DNA from: Candidatus Poribacteria bacterium
Lineage (GTDB): Bacteria > Poribacteria > WGA-4E > WGA-3G
Reading direction: 5' to 3'
Length of the DNA stretch: 40,119 nt
NCBI GenBank assembly: GCA_028824685.1
Contig: JAPPCZ010000055.1
Coordinates: forward strand, 68,673 to 108,791
The notes below the pieces were generated by a model. It saw nothing but the letters and a program-made list of their open reading frames with translations, did not search any database and was not told the origin of the DNA. Positions 15,885 through 24,455 of this stretch are shown one piece after another; the first letter of the stretch is position 1, and each line of letters starts with the position of its first letter. A program made the translations under genes and the position numbers.

Positions 15885-17498
15885 GTGAGTACAAAGCCGG
15901 TAACAAAAATAATTGAAGACTTTAGCAATCCGGATAAGGCTGAAGAATTATTCAAGAAAATACGAGAATTCCAGAATAATCCGGAATTGCCTCTTGAGGG
16001 CAAGGCTGTAATTGATGCTATCCTATTAGCGCAGGATGGTAAAATTGCTGATGCCATTGAAAAGTGGCGTTCTATTGCAAATATCGCGGAAGGACATAAT
16101 AATGAACTTTCCGCCCAAGCATGGTTTTTTGTCGGAATTTTACTCTCAAAAAGGAATCACGAAGAATCTCTCTCTTCATACGATAAGGCAATTAATCTTA
16201 AGCCAGATTATGCAGATGCTTATTACAACCGAGGTAATCTGAAAAGTGCTCTGAAACAACACGAATCTGCCATTGCTGATTATGATGAAGCAACACGAAT
16301 CGATCCAAATAACGCTTCTGTCTACACTAGTCGAGGAATCACAAAATCTCTATTAGGTCAATTTGATTCTGCCATTGTTGACTTTGGTGAGTCGATACGG
16401 TTGAAACCAGATGACGCAAGGACCTATATCAAACGGGGAGTTGCAATGGCTCAACTTAAACGTTATGAATCTGCCATTGCTGATTTTAATGAAGCGTTAC
16501 GACTGGAACCAGACAATGCTTTAACCTACTCTATACGAGGTCGCGCAAAAGGAAGTCTTAGGCAATATAAGTCTGCTCTTGACGATTTTGATGAAACCAT
16601 AAGACTAGAACCAGAGGATATTGAAACTTATTTTGTTCGTGGTGTTACAAAGGAAAGACTTGGAGAATACGAATCTGCCATATCCGACTTTGATGAGAAT
16701 ATTCGTTTACAACCAGATCATGGATATGCATACTTTAGACGAGGTTCCGCGAAGATTGCATTAAAGCATTATGAGGAAGCGGTTGCTGATTTTGATAAAA
16801 GTATTCAACTTAGACCGGATGATGCTTATGCCTACTTCAGGCGTGGGTGTGCAAAGGACGAATTAGAGCGTTATGGTGAAGCGATTACTGATTTTGATAA
16901 GACCGTTTTGATTAAACCAAGTTTTGCAGAAGCATATTTCATGCGAGGTTATATAAAATATAAATTAAACCGATATGAAGATGCTATTATTGATTTTGAT
17001 GAAACTATTAAGCTAAAACCAGATGATGTTAATGCCTACTCGATACGAGGTTATGTAAAATACGAACTGAAACATTATGAGGAAGCAATTGCTGATTTTG
17101 ATGAAACAATTTTACTAAAACCAGACAATGCTTCATCATATAACAATCGTGGACATCTGAAAAACAAACTTGGACAATATGAATCTGCGATTACTGACTG
17201 TAATGAATGTATTCGTTTAGATCCTGACCACGCGTGGGCACACACAAATCGCGGGTTTGCAAAAATGATGTTAGATCAAACGGAGTCTGCTTTGATAGAC
17301 TGTGATAAGGCAATTAGTCTAGATCCAACTTTAGCTGAAGCGCATGAAACACGAGGTAAAACAAATGCCCTTTTAGGTAGAACTCAGGAAGCAAAAATGG
17401 ATTTTCAGAAAGCCTTAGAATTGGCAAAACAAGAAGGCAACCAAGAATTAATAGCCGAGATTGAACAATCTCTACAAGAACTTGATGAAACCAAGTAG
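15885..17498 (+). CDS. tetratricopeptide repeat protein with 13 tandem TPRs
   Basis: A protein-protein interaction scaffold; no catalytic domain. From about residue 90 to the end there are 13 consecutive 34-residue TPR units of very regular form (xxYFxRGxxKxxLxxYExAIxDFDExIxLxPDxA), the last ending in a short polar tail. The repeats have the aromatic-RG pattern of bacterial Sel1/TPR_1 arrays. The start is uncertain: GTG at 15885 (537 aa) begins the first soluble stretch MSTKPVTK, while an in-frame TTG at 15825 would add 20 residues with a short hydrophobic run (YVYFIFLAQLIL). Neither has a strong ribosome site. It follows the toxin-antitoxin pair by about 170 bp. Confidence 0.85.
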   Translation: MSTKPVTKIIEDFSNPDKAEELFKKIREFQNNPELPLEGKAVIDAILLAQDGKIADAIEKWRSIANIAEGHNNELSAQAWFFVGILLSKRNHEESLSSYDKAINLKPDYADAYYNRGNLKSALKQHESAIADYDEATRIDPNNASVYTSRGITKSLLGQFDSAIVDFGESIRLKPDDARTYIKRGVAMAQLKRYESAIADFNEALRLEPDNALTYSIRGRAKGSLRQYKSALDDFDETIRLEPEDIETYFVRGVTKERLGEYESAISDFDENIRLQPDHGYAYFRRGSAKIALKHYEEAVADFDKSIQLRPDDAYAYFRRGCAKDELERYGEAITDFDKTVLIKPSFAEAYFMRGYIKYKLNRYEDAIIDFDETIKLKPDDVNAYSIRGYVKYELKHYEEAIADFDETILLKPDNASSYNNRGHLKNKLGQYESAITDCNECIRLDPDHAWAHTNRGFAKMMLDQTESALIDCDKAISLDPTLAEAHETRGKTNALLGRTQEAKMDFQKALELAKQEGNQELIAEIEQSLQELDETK

Positions 17499-17536
17499 AA
17501 TGTGCAATTCTGGGTTTAACACTGTCTGATCAACCA

Positions 17537-18307
17537 CTATGAAATCTCTGGAGGTGGTTCACCCACAGCAGACTTCCCATCTTTCAATATCGGTTCGGCA
17601 TTGCCCCAAAGACGACTGCCATCGTGTGATAGAAGCGGCTCTGCAGAATACTGTGCAAGATACGCTCGCCGCATTGAATCGGTAGTATTTGTCCCACTAC
17701 TGTGAAAATTGATGCTCGTGAACGCTACAATGCTGCCTGCAGGCACAATAGCTGGCACACCCTTTTCAGGACCAAAATAACCGACCATATCGTTACTTCC
17801 CTCTTCGCGGATATGCTTCACCCAAGAGCGAATACCAATTTGTGAATACGGCATGACGTAGACTGTGCCGTTTTCCTCAGACATATCGTCAAGTGCACAC
17901 CAACAGGTTAGATAAGGTTTGTGATCAGGGTAACCGACATAACCAGAATCCTGATGCCAACTGAACTTCATGCCTGCTTCAGCACCCTTGACAACATACT
18001 GTTCCCAAAATAGATATGCAGTATCTCCTAAGGTGGCACGACAAACATCCGCCATTAGCTCGCTGAACAGAAATTCCCGAAGTTTTGGCTGTTTCCTGAA
18101 GCAGTTAGAAACAAAGTAGCGTTTATTCCGGTGATTGAGACCGAGCACATCTGTACCTTCTTGCTCCATCCGCTCATCCATCTGGGTAATAAATGTTCCA
18201 CATTCACCACGAAGCAGTTCCAGAAGTGGTTCGGGAATAACACGCTCCAAGATGAAATAACCTTCCTCTTGATATTGCTGCTTCTGTTCATCGGTTATGT
18301 TAATCAA
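17537..18307 (-). CDS. phytanoyl-CoA dioxygenase (PhyH) family protein
   Basis: An Fe(II)/2-oxoglutarate oxygenase, 256 aa, with the standard triad: H118-x-D120 in FSWHQDSGY, distal His202 in NFHSSGTN, and Arg213/214 for 2-oxoglutarate. EENGTVYVMPYSQ replaces the usual PGSH turn with PYSQ. The start is TTG, supported by TAGGAG 6-7 nt upstream and no better codon nearby. It is the last gene of the sod / sulfite-oxidase-like / phyH operon (16 bp gap). It has no signal peptide, unlike its two partners. Confidence 0.92.
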   Translation of the reverse strand: MINITDEQKQQYQEEGYFILERVIPEPLLELLRGECGTFITQMDERMEQEGTDVLGLNHRNKRYFVSNCFRKQPKLREFLFSELMADVCRATLGDTAYLFWEQYVVKGAEAGMKFSWHQDSGYVGYPDHKPYLTCWCALDDMSEENGTVYVMPYSQIGIRSWVKHIREEGSNDMVGYFGPEKGVPAIVPAGSIVAFTSINFHSSGTNTTDSMRRAYLAQYSAEPLLSHDGSRLWGNAEPILKDGKSAVGEPPPEIS

Positions 18308-18323
18308 CTGAGTCTCCTATTAT

Positions 18324-19460
18324 CTATTCAATGTTAATCTTGCGTACGATTTGACCGTTGCTTTCCCAATAGGTGTGTTTCCCTTTCATATAGTCAGAAT
18401 CCGCTGCAGGTTGGATATTCCCTTCTGTGTCAATTGCTCTGGAAACGATGGTGTGTTCACCTTTTGATGGGTTGTCCCAATTGAGATGCCATATTTTCCA
18501 AGCGAATTCGGCATCTTCTTCTGGGTCTATTGTAACCATTTGCCACGGTCCACCATCAATACTTACCTCAACCTTTTGGATAGGTGCACCCCATGCAGCA
18601 CCGTAGATACGATATTCTTCGCCGATGCGTGTTACCTTGGCTGCCAGCGATTTCAACTTTGTTCTACCAACTGAGGTCTCCATCCAGGCGGATTCGCCAT
18701 CGGGGCGTTTTTCTTCGCGTATCGTGACATAATCGCGTCCCATGAATCTACCCATAAACCGAGTATCGCGAACCTCAATGCGTTTGAGCCATTTGACACA
18801 TGCGATACCGTACCAACCCGGCGCAATCAAGCGAACCGGCGCACCGTTTGGGTGTGGTAAAGGTTCACCGTTCATCTCATAACAGAGTAGATTAGTCTCT
18901 TGCAGTGCGTCTTCTACAGACATACTCCGCGCAAAGTTCTGGTGCATCGTAACGCCCCGCCGCTTCTCTTCACCAGTATCATGCCCGAAGAAAATCACTT
19001 CAATCCCGTTCTCTTTGATGCCTGCCTCTTTGAGAATTGGAGCGAGGGGTGTGCCACCCCATCTCGCGTTGCCAATTGCTCCGGTAAAAGTAGGAAAACC
19101 GTGGTTCCCAGAACATTCTAATGTAAAGGTTACATCCTGCTTAGGTTGGGCTTTAATATCCTCAAGCGTAAGCATTAACGGCTTTTCAACCAACCCACTG
19201 ATCTCCAGTTTCCAAGCCGCGAGGTCAACTTCGGGTATACCGTAATGAGAAACGTTGAAAAATTTGTCGTTTGGTGTAATGAACGAATCAAATTTGTTCC
19301 AATCCAATAAAACACGATCCGAAGACGGTTTCGGTGGTTGATCGGCAAATGGCACAAGTACTTCACCTTCACGGTTAGGGAAGGCATAAACTGCCCAAGG
19401 ACTAAGTAATAATCCTGTTAGCGTTAAGCCGCTGCGTCTTAAAAAATCTCTGCGATCCAT
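18324..19460 (-). CDS. Tat-exported sulfite oxidase-type molybdopterin oxidoreductase
   Basis: A molybdenum-cofactor enzyme of the sulfite oxidase superfamily, 378 aa. The N-terminus MDRRDFLRRSGLTLTGLLLS is a twin-arginine signal, so the enzyme is folded with cofactor and exported. The Moco domain starts near residue 60. Cys116 in TLECSGNHG is the likely Mo-binding thiolate, followed by RWGGTPLAPILKEAG. LPHPNGAPVRLIAPGWYGIACVKWLKRI is typical of the family. The C-terminal part (VSIDGGPWQMV...FAWKIWHLNW) is the Ig-like dimerisation domain. No heme domain is present, so it resembles SorA/YedY-type periplasmic proteins. The second ATG is chosen because GAGGA lies 7 nt before it. It lies 10 bp after sod. 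The substrate could be sulfite or another oxyanion or sulfoxide. Confidence 0.88.
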   Translation of the reverse strand: MDRRDFLRRSGLTLTGLLLSPWAVYAFPNREGEVLVPFADQPPKPSSDRVLLDWNKFDSFITPNDKFFNVSHYGIPEVDLAAWKLEISGLVEKPLMLTLEDIKAQPKQDVTFTLECSGNHGFPTFTGAIGNARWGGTPLAPILKEAGIKENGIEVIFFGHDTGEEKRRGVTMHQNFARSMSVEDALQETNLLCYEMNGEPLPHPNGAPVRLIAPGWYGIACVKWLKRIEVRDTRFMGRFMGRDYVTIREEKRPDGESAWMETSVGRTKLKSLAAKVTRIGEEYRIYGAAWGAPIQKVEVSIDGGPWQMVTIDPEEDAEFAWKIWHLNWDNPSKGEHTIVSRAIDTEGNIQPAADSDYMKGKHTYWESNGQIVRKINIE

Positions 19461-19470
19461 AAGCATTCCT

Positions 19471-20196
19471 CTACGCTTTCATTGCTGCGAGGTAGTTGAG
19501 GTTAACCTGTTTCCAATTGACAACTTTGCTCCACGCATCAATGTAATCGGCGCGTCGGTTCTGATATTTTAAATAATAGGCGTGTTCCCAAACATCAAGC
19601 CCAAGAATAGGCGTATGCCCTTCCATCAGCGGACTATCCTGATTCTTAGTGGCATAAATCTGTAATTTATTTTTTTTATCAACAACAAGCCAAGCCCACC
19701 CAGAGCCAAAATGTGTTTTTGCAGTGACGGTAAATTTCTCTTTTGCAGCATCAAGCGAACCAAAGGTAGATTGCATTGCTTCAGCGACTTTACCAGTAAG
19801 TTCTCTACCACCAGAAATCATTGTGCTCCAGAATAGCGTATGATTAGCGTGTCCACCACCACTGTTGATAACAGCTTGGCGGATTTTCATTGGCACTTTC
19901 TTTATATTACGAAGCAAATCCTCTACGGATAGTTCAGATAACGCATGATTATTCGCCAGTGCTGCGTTGAGTTTATTGACATAACCTTGGTGATGTTTGC
20001 CGTAATGAATTTCCATCGTGCGTTTGTCAATATGCGGTTCAAGCGCATCATATCCATAATCTAACTTCGGAAGTTCATAACCATGGCTATGGTCACCCTG
20101 TAAATGGTGATCTGCGTAAACACGCAGTGGATTGGTAGCCAAAAAAACACCTGCTAATGCGGTGCTGCCAGTAATTAAAAAGTTTCTACGGTTCAT
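19471..20196 (-). CDS. sod: exported Fe/Mn superoxide dismutase
   Basis: Converts superoxide to H2O2 and O2. 241 aa: about 30 residues of signal ([20 protein letters not shown], twin-arginine-like) followed by a His-rich stretch and a full Fe/Mn-SOD. The metal ligands are H55 ([21 protein letters not shown]), H119 ([11 protein letters not shown]), D201 and H205 ([22 protein letters not shown]). NQDSPL places Gln186 at the position diagnostic of the Mn type, so Mn or cambialistic is more likely than Fe. GAGGAG lies 5 nt before the ATG. It is the first gene of a three-gene operon with a near-consensus promoter. An exported SOD suggests defence against external oxidants. Confidence 0.94.
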   Translation of the reverse strand: MNRRNFLITGSTALAGVFLATNPLRVYADHHLQGDHSHGYELPKLDYGYDALEPHIDKRTMEIHYGKHHQGYVNKLNAALANNHALSELSVEDLLRNIKKVPMKIRQAVINSGGGHANHTLFWSTMISGGRELTGKVAEAMQSTFGSLDAAKEKFTVTAKTHFGSGWAWLVVDKKNKLQIYATKNQDSPLMEGHTPILGLDVWEHAYYLKYQNRRADYIDAWSKVVNWKQVNLNYLAAMKA

Positions 20197-20227
20197 AGGT
20201 TCTCCTCACCATGCTGTTTTGAATAGT

Positions 20228-20256
20228 ATTTTAGCAAATTTCTGTGGTTGTGTCAA
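20228..20256 (-). promoter_or_regulatory. near-consensus promoter of the sod operon
   Basis: Minus strand TTGACA (20256-20251), 17 bp, TAAAAT (20233-20228). The predicted start near 20221 gives a leader of about 25 nt with GAGGAG. Its -35 box is 22 bp from that of the opposite promoter at 20279. Confidence 0.75.
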
Positions 20257-20278
20257 GTGGCTTAATGCGTAAATTCTT

Positions 20279-20307
20279 TTGACAACAAATTGAGGCAGGG
20301 TTAAAAT
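20279..20307 (+). promoter_or_regulatory. near-consensus promoter toward the membrane peptidase gene
   Basis: TTGACA (20279-20284), 17 bp, TAAAAT (20302-20307). The predicted start (about 20314-20315) coincides with an ATG that opens a 41-codon ORF, 115 nt before the peptidase start. Confidence 0.7.
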
Positions 20308-20314
20308 AGTAGGA

Positions 20315-20440
20315 ATGAAAAGCAAGATCGCCCAGATATATGGCTTAAACGCGAAATCAATACATACTTTAAATATAGGTGAACGACACTTGTCCACAGC
20401 CGTGGCAACCGTAGCAACGTTTAAATCTTATGATCTATAA
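20315..20440 (+). CDS. putative 41-aa ORF overlapping the peptidase start
   Basis: ATG at 20315 (MKSKIAQIYGLNAK...) to TAA at 20438-20440, overlapping the peptidase ATG (20430) by 11 nt in another frame. Its ATG lies exactly where the upstream promoter should start transcription, so it would be a leaderless message. The peptidase start has no Shine-Dalgarno site, so translational coupling is possible. No family recognised; it may not be expressed. Confidence 0.3.
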   Translation: MKSKIAQIYGLNAKSIHTLNIGERHLSTAVATVATFKSYDL

Positions 20441-22748
20441 AACCCCCTCATATTGGCTGTGGTTCTCAATTTTTAGCGTTTTAGCATTCGTGCTTGCCAC
20501 CATCCCCTTGTTCAATATACTCGCCTTTGAGTTTTGCGCGATTATCACTCTCTGTGTCGCCTTTGCCTGTGCCCACGTTGCAATAACTGAATTTCAAACC
20601 ATGAAACGTAATCCAGATAATCTGAGCGGATCGTCAAGTCAGGTTATTTTGGGATGTTTCTGGCGCGCATTAAGTGCGAATGCAATATTACTTATAGCAG
20701 CACTAATCATAATTCTACTAAATTCATTCCGTATAAAAAACTGCAATTTCGGTGAAGGATTTCTCCTTTTCCTCATCTTGCCGACACTTAGCTGCGTTAC
20801 CGTAACAGCAGCAGGTTTATTCTTTAATGTGTGGATCCAAAAAAGATGGTTAGCATATCTGGCATATCTGGCGTTTCTTCTTATCTCATGCATTCCAGTT
20901 GTCATAAATCTGATATTCCATCCACCCGTGTTTGCTTTTCATCCTATTCTCGGATATTTCCCTGGACCAATTTACGATTTCGTTATTTCAATTACAAATA
21001 CCTTACTCATAGCACGTGGGGAAACTGTGATATGGGGGTTGTTATTCTTAACAATTTTAATCTATACGTGCGAAATTGGTCGGGAGACTGGTTTTGCCCC
21101 GAAACTTCGGTGGCGTAATCTTATCCAATTTTCTTCTAAGAATTCGCTTTGGCGAATCACAACGGTCTGTGTATTGGTAATTTTAGTTATCGGTATGGAA
21201 GTATTTTCCGGAAAATTAAGGATTCGTCCTACGCGTGGCGACATCGCGCAAGCGTTAGACGGATATAAAGAAACGGCACATTTCGAAATTTTCTATGCGA
21301 CAGAACTTCAAGATGAAATTGACCTATTCGCCGACGATTGCGAGTTTCGTTATGCTCAGTTGTCTGATTACTTACAGACAAAAAGCTCAAGAAAAGTCCG
21401 TGCCTATCTATACGCATCTCCTGAACAGAAAAAGAAGTTGATCGGGGCTGGTAGTACATTTGTTGAAGACCCGTTTGGTTACGGTTTTCATCTTCATTCA
21501 GCAGGTTTCCCACATCCAGTTCTAAAACATGAACTTGCGCACGTGTTAACTGCCGATTGGTCTCCTTGGAAGGTTAGTTTGAACGTAGGAGTGCACGAAG
21601 GCATCGCCGTTGCTGCGGATTGGGACGAAGGACGACTTACAGTGCATCAATGGGCAAAAGCAATGCGTCAATTAAAGGTGGCACCGCCTCTTTCCAGCGT
21701 CATGGGCATTGGATTTTGGAGACATGCAGGTTCACGCAGTTACTTACTTGCGGGTTCTTTTATCCGTTTCCTTGTTGACACTTATGGGTTAGATGAGCTA
21801 AAACGTGCTTTTCCATTTGGAAATTTATCCAAAAGTTATGCGAAAGATTTGAGTGTTTTAGAAGCTGAATGGGTTAAATTCTTATCCGATGAAGTGCCAT
21901 TGCAAGATACAGATATTGCCTACGCTGAACGCCGTCTAAAACCGGGTGGAATCTTTGAACAGGTATGTGCTCATGAAATGGCAGCACTACGAAACAAAGC
22001 GTGGCAAGCATATTACAGAAATGATTTCACGTCTGCCATAGACATTTTTCATCAAATGCTGTCAGATGAACCAGAAAACCCAAGAACGCTATTAGGTTTG
22101 ATGTTTAGTGCATTTAAGATTGGAGATTATAAGCAAGCGACTTTACTCGCAAAACGCATTTTAGCAGATGTAAATTCACAATACAGAGCTGAAGCAGCGC
22201 AGTTACTGGGGGATATTAATTGGCTACAAGGGGATACAGCAAAAGCATTAAATCTATATAAAGAGACGGTTTCGTTTGTCACTCGTGAAACTATTGAACA
22301 GAGTATTTTGAAACGTATTGCGGCGCTTTCGGAAGATTATACACCTCAATCCAGAGAACTGCTGCGCACTGTGATACTGCCAAAAAGTTCCGCAGGTCGT
22401 ACGGGGAGTGGGACGAAAATAGCATTTTTATTGCGGGTTATTGGCACAGAACCTGACGATTGGTTAGCCCATTTTTTAGTAGGTGAGTTACTTCATAAAG
22501 AGAAAGCGTGGGAACTGAGCACCCAATATCTCACTCATGCTATTGCCTTGAGACGAACAATACCGCCTCAAATTGAACTGAAATCGCGCTGGTTATTGGG
22601 TCTCAACGCATTTTATAGAAAAGATTTTGCAATTGCCAAAAATACATTTTCTTCTATAGCAACTAATCAAGCACAACCTATGGGAATTCAGCTTTCTGCG
22701 CGATATTGGATGGAACGGTGTCAGTGGACAAAAAGCCATGCACGATAG
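20430..22748 (+). CDS. polytopic membrane peptidase-MA (gluzincin) protein with TPR tail
   Basis: A 772-aa protein in three parts. Residues about 8-260 have seven or eight hydrophobic helices (YWLWFSIFSVLAFVLATIPLF, AILLIAALIIILLNSF, FLLFLILPTLSCVTVTAAGL and others). Residues about 275-500 form a zinc metallopeptidase domain of the peptidase-MA type: after EIFYATE, the site is PHPVLKHELAHVLTADW (HExxH form, H-E-L-A-H), with NVGVHEGIAVAADWDE downstream supplying a probable third Glu ligand. The last 240 residues carry TPR-like helices (AYYRNDFTSAIDIFHQMLSDEPENPRTLLGLM). The target protein is unknown. The exact start is uncertain because no ribosome site precedes the ATG. Confidence 0.82.
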   Translation: MIYKTPSYWLWFSIFSVLAFVLATIPLFNILAFEFCAIITLCVAFACAHVAITEFQTMKRNPDNLSGSSSQVILGCFWRALSANAILLIAALIIILLNSFRIKNCNFGEGFLLFLILPTLSCVTVTAAGLFFNVWIQKRWLAYLAYLAFLLISCIPVVINLIFHPPVFAFHPILGYFPGPIYDFVISITNTLLIARGETVIWGLLFLTILIYTCEIGRETGFAPKLRWRNLIQFSSKNSLWRITTVCVLVILVIGMEVFSGKLRIRPTRGDIAQALDGYKETAHFEIFYATELQDEIDLFADDCEFRYAQLSDYLQTKSSRKVRAYLYASPEQKKKLIGAGSTFVEDPFGYGFHLHSAGFPHPVLKHELAHVLTADWSPWKVSLNVGVHEGIAVAADWDEGRLTVHQWAKAMRQLKVAPPLSSVMGIGFWRHAGSRSYLLAGSFIRFLVDTYGLDELKRAFPFGNLSKSYAKDLSVLEAEWVKFLSDEVPLQDTDIAYAERRLKPGGIFEQVCAHEMAALRNKAWQAYYRNDFTSAIDIFHQMLSDEPENPRTLLGLMFSAFKIGDYKQATLLAKRILADVNSQYRAEAAQLLGDINWLQGDTAKALNLYKETVSFVTRETIEQSILKRIAALSEDYTPQSRELLRTVILPKSSAGRTGSGTKIAFLLRVIGTEPDDWLAHFLVGELLHKEKAWELSTQYLTHAIALRRTIPPQIELKSRWLLGLNAFYRKDFAIAKNTFSSIATNQAQPMGIQLSARYWMERCQWTKSHAR

Positions 22749-22769
22749 GTGAGGTTAATTATATTATAC

Positions 22770-22805
22770 TTCAGATTATTATACTTTAAAGTATAATAAT
22801 CTGAA
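22770..22805. repeat. 36-bp perfect palindrome between convergent genes
   Basis: The arm TTCAGATTATTATACTTT (22770-22787) is followed immediately by its exact reverse complement (22788-22805). It sits 21 bp after the peptidase stop and 56 bp before the sulfatase stop. It may act as a bidirectional terminator or cruciform, but no T-run follows. Confidence 0.75.
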
Positions 22806-22860
22806 ACCTTGCAGAACATTCAAGTTGTGAACTTCTTAACAAGAATTTTACTCTTCAATC

Positions 22861-24279
22861 CTATATAAAAATCGGGCGATGTGGGTCAATGAAACAGTTG
22901 TTTTCATCCTTACGGCGCGGTGGTGGCAATGCGTCAGCTTTTGCCTTAAGTCTTGAAAGCACATCTGCATAATCAGGATTGTCTATCAGATTGTCTCGTT
23001 CATTTGGATCTTTGGAGAGATCAAAAAATTGGTCGGGCCATCCCTTATCGTTATCAAAACGGAAATACTTTAAACTACCTTCCTTGACCATAACAGAAGG
23101 CCCATTTTGCGCGCGCCACAGTTCGCTGTAAACTGTATCATTCCACTCATCAGTATTCCCTTCAATCAACGACACAAGCGATTTTCCATCAAGTTCATCA
23201 GGGGCAGGAATTTCTGCCAACTCACATAGCGTTGGAAAAAGGTCAACTAAAGATACATTCTGCTCAACAATCTTCGGTTCTCTACCAAACTTCTTCGGAT
23301 GCCAGATTGAAAGAGGGACACGTGCAGATGCCTCAAAATAACTCTGTTTCTCCCACAGTCCTTTTGTGCCGAGCATCTCGCCATGGTCAGAAAGAAAGAC
23401 GATGATAAAATCATCAAGCACATTTAGATGTTCTAATTTCTCAATCACTCTACCAAACTGTGCATCCATCCACTCAATCATCCCATAATACGCAGCTGTG
23501 GCACGGTGTGCCTGACGGTAGGTGACATCTTTACCCACCTGAACTCTGAAAAAGTTGTCGTATCCAAACTTCTCGTTCGGTTCTTCAACAATCGGCTCTA
23601 CGCGCTGCATGTAGTAGTTGAATAGGTCAAGCGGACACTGATACGGATAATGCGGTGCTATAAGACTTACCGCCATACAGAGCGGATTTGATCTCGGACG
23701 GTCGTAAGAGGCATTGACAAAATATTCTTCGAGGAATAGCAGAGCACCATCTACATTATATTGGTCGTGAAGCATCCAATGCCCTATACCGGGTTGCGCA
23801 TCACGAATTTCCTGAACCACTTTGTTCTGTTTCATGCCGGTTCCGGGTTCTCGTTCAGTCTTCGCATAATGCTCGTCTTTCACAGCGGGATAGGGATAAC
23901 TATTATTACCGACGATATCGCGTCCGACACGTTCCTGCCAACCGTGCATGACATCAGTCCCAACAAAGTGCATTTTGCCTGCACAGCATGAATAATATCC
24001 GTAGTTGCCCAGATGTCCGGGGATGGTTCGGACTTCTGTCGGCATCGGGTCGCCGAAGTTAAGGCATCCGCAGTTACGGGGATAGAGTCCCGAAAGAAAA
24101 CTTTGGCGCGCAGGCACACAGATCGGTGAAGGAGTGTACGCATTGCGGAAGTAGATACCCTCATCCATAAACCGAGAAAGTGTCGGTGTGCGGATAGCCG
24201 TGTCGCCTTCAATAGGCAATATATCGGGGCGGTGTTCATCGTTGATGAGTAATAGAAAATGGGGTTTGTTTTGTGGCAT
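22861..24279 (-). CDS. Cys-type sulfatase (arylsulfatase family)
   Basis: Hydrolyses a sulfate ester; substrates are probably sulfated carbohydrates. 472 aa, alkaline-phosphatase fold. Metal-binding LLINDEHRPDILP is at residues 10-22. The activation motif is C54-V-P-A-R58 (CxPxR) in SPICVPARQSFLSGLYPRNCG, where the Cys must be converted to formylglycine. IVFLSDHGEMLGTKGLWEKQSYFE gives the second metal/catalytic cluster, and the C-terminal DLSKDPNERDNLI is usual. There is no signal peptide, so it is either cytoplasmic or exported by another route. No Shine-Dalgarno site; a TAATCT box 8 nt before the ATG hints at a leaderless message. Confidence 0.94.
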   Translation of the reverse strand: MPQNKPHFLLLINDEHRPDILPIEGDTAIRTPTLSRFMDEGIYFRNAYTPSPICVPARQSFLSGLYPRNCGCLNFGDPMPTEVRTIPGHLGNYGYYSCCAGKMHFVGTDVMHGWQERVGRDIVGNNSYPYPAVKDEHYAKTEREPGTGMKQNKVVQEIRDAQPGIGHWMLHDQYNVDGALLFLEEYFVNASYDRPRSNPLCMAVSLIAPHYPYQCPLDLFNYYMQRVEPIVEEPNEKFGYDNFFRVQVGKDVTYRQAHRATAAYYGMIEWMDAQFGRVIEKLEHLNVLDDFIIVFLSDHGEMLGTKGLWEKQSYFEASARVPLSIWHPKKFGREPKIVEQNVSLVDLFPTLCELAEIPAPDELDGKSLVSLIEGNTDEWNDTVYSELWRAQNGPSVMVKEGSLKYFRFDNDKGWPDQFFDLSKDPNERDNLIDNPDYADVLSRLKAKADALPPPRRKDENNCFIDPHRPIFI

Positions 24280-24319
24280 GGTTGTTTAGATTAGGTACGT
24301 GGAGGGTATTACTACTGGA

Positions 24320-24449
24320 GTATCTATCCTAAAATTATAAGTATCAGTAATAGTCGGGAATCGGAGTTCCCTCCTACAAAGACGTACCATATTCTGTAGG
24401 AGCGATCTCCGAATCGCGACCTATACCCCAATTTTAGAGTAGATAGACC
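24320..24449. mobile_element. MITE-like inverted-repeat element
   Basis: The outer ends pair imperfectly (TATCTATCCTAAAATT near 24321 and, inverted, TATCTACTCTAAAATT near 24446). The inner arms 24353-24378 and 24395-24420 are 26 bp with 22 matches (left GTCGGGAATCGGAG..., inverted right GTCGCGATTCGGAG...), ending in CTCCTACA on both. No ORF inside. It lies between the sulfatase start and the PhyH stop. Mobility is inferred. Confidence 0.5.
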
Positions 24450-24455
24450 ACTACT

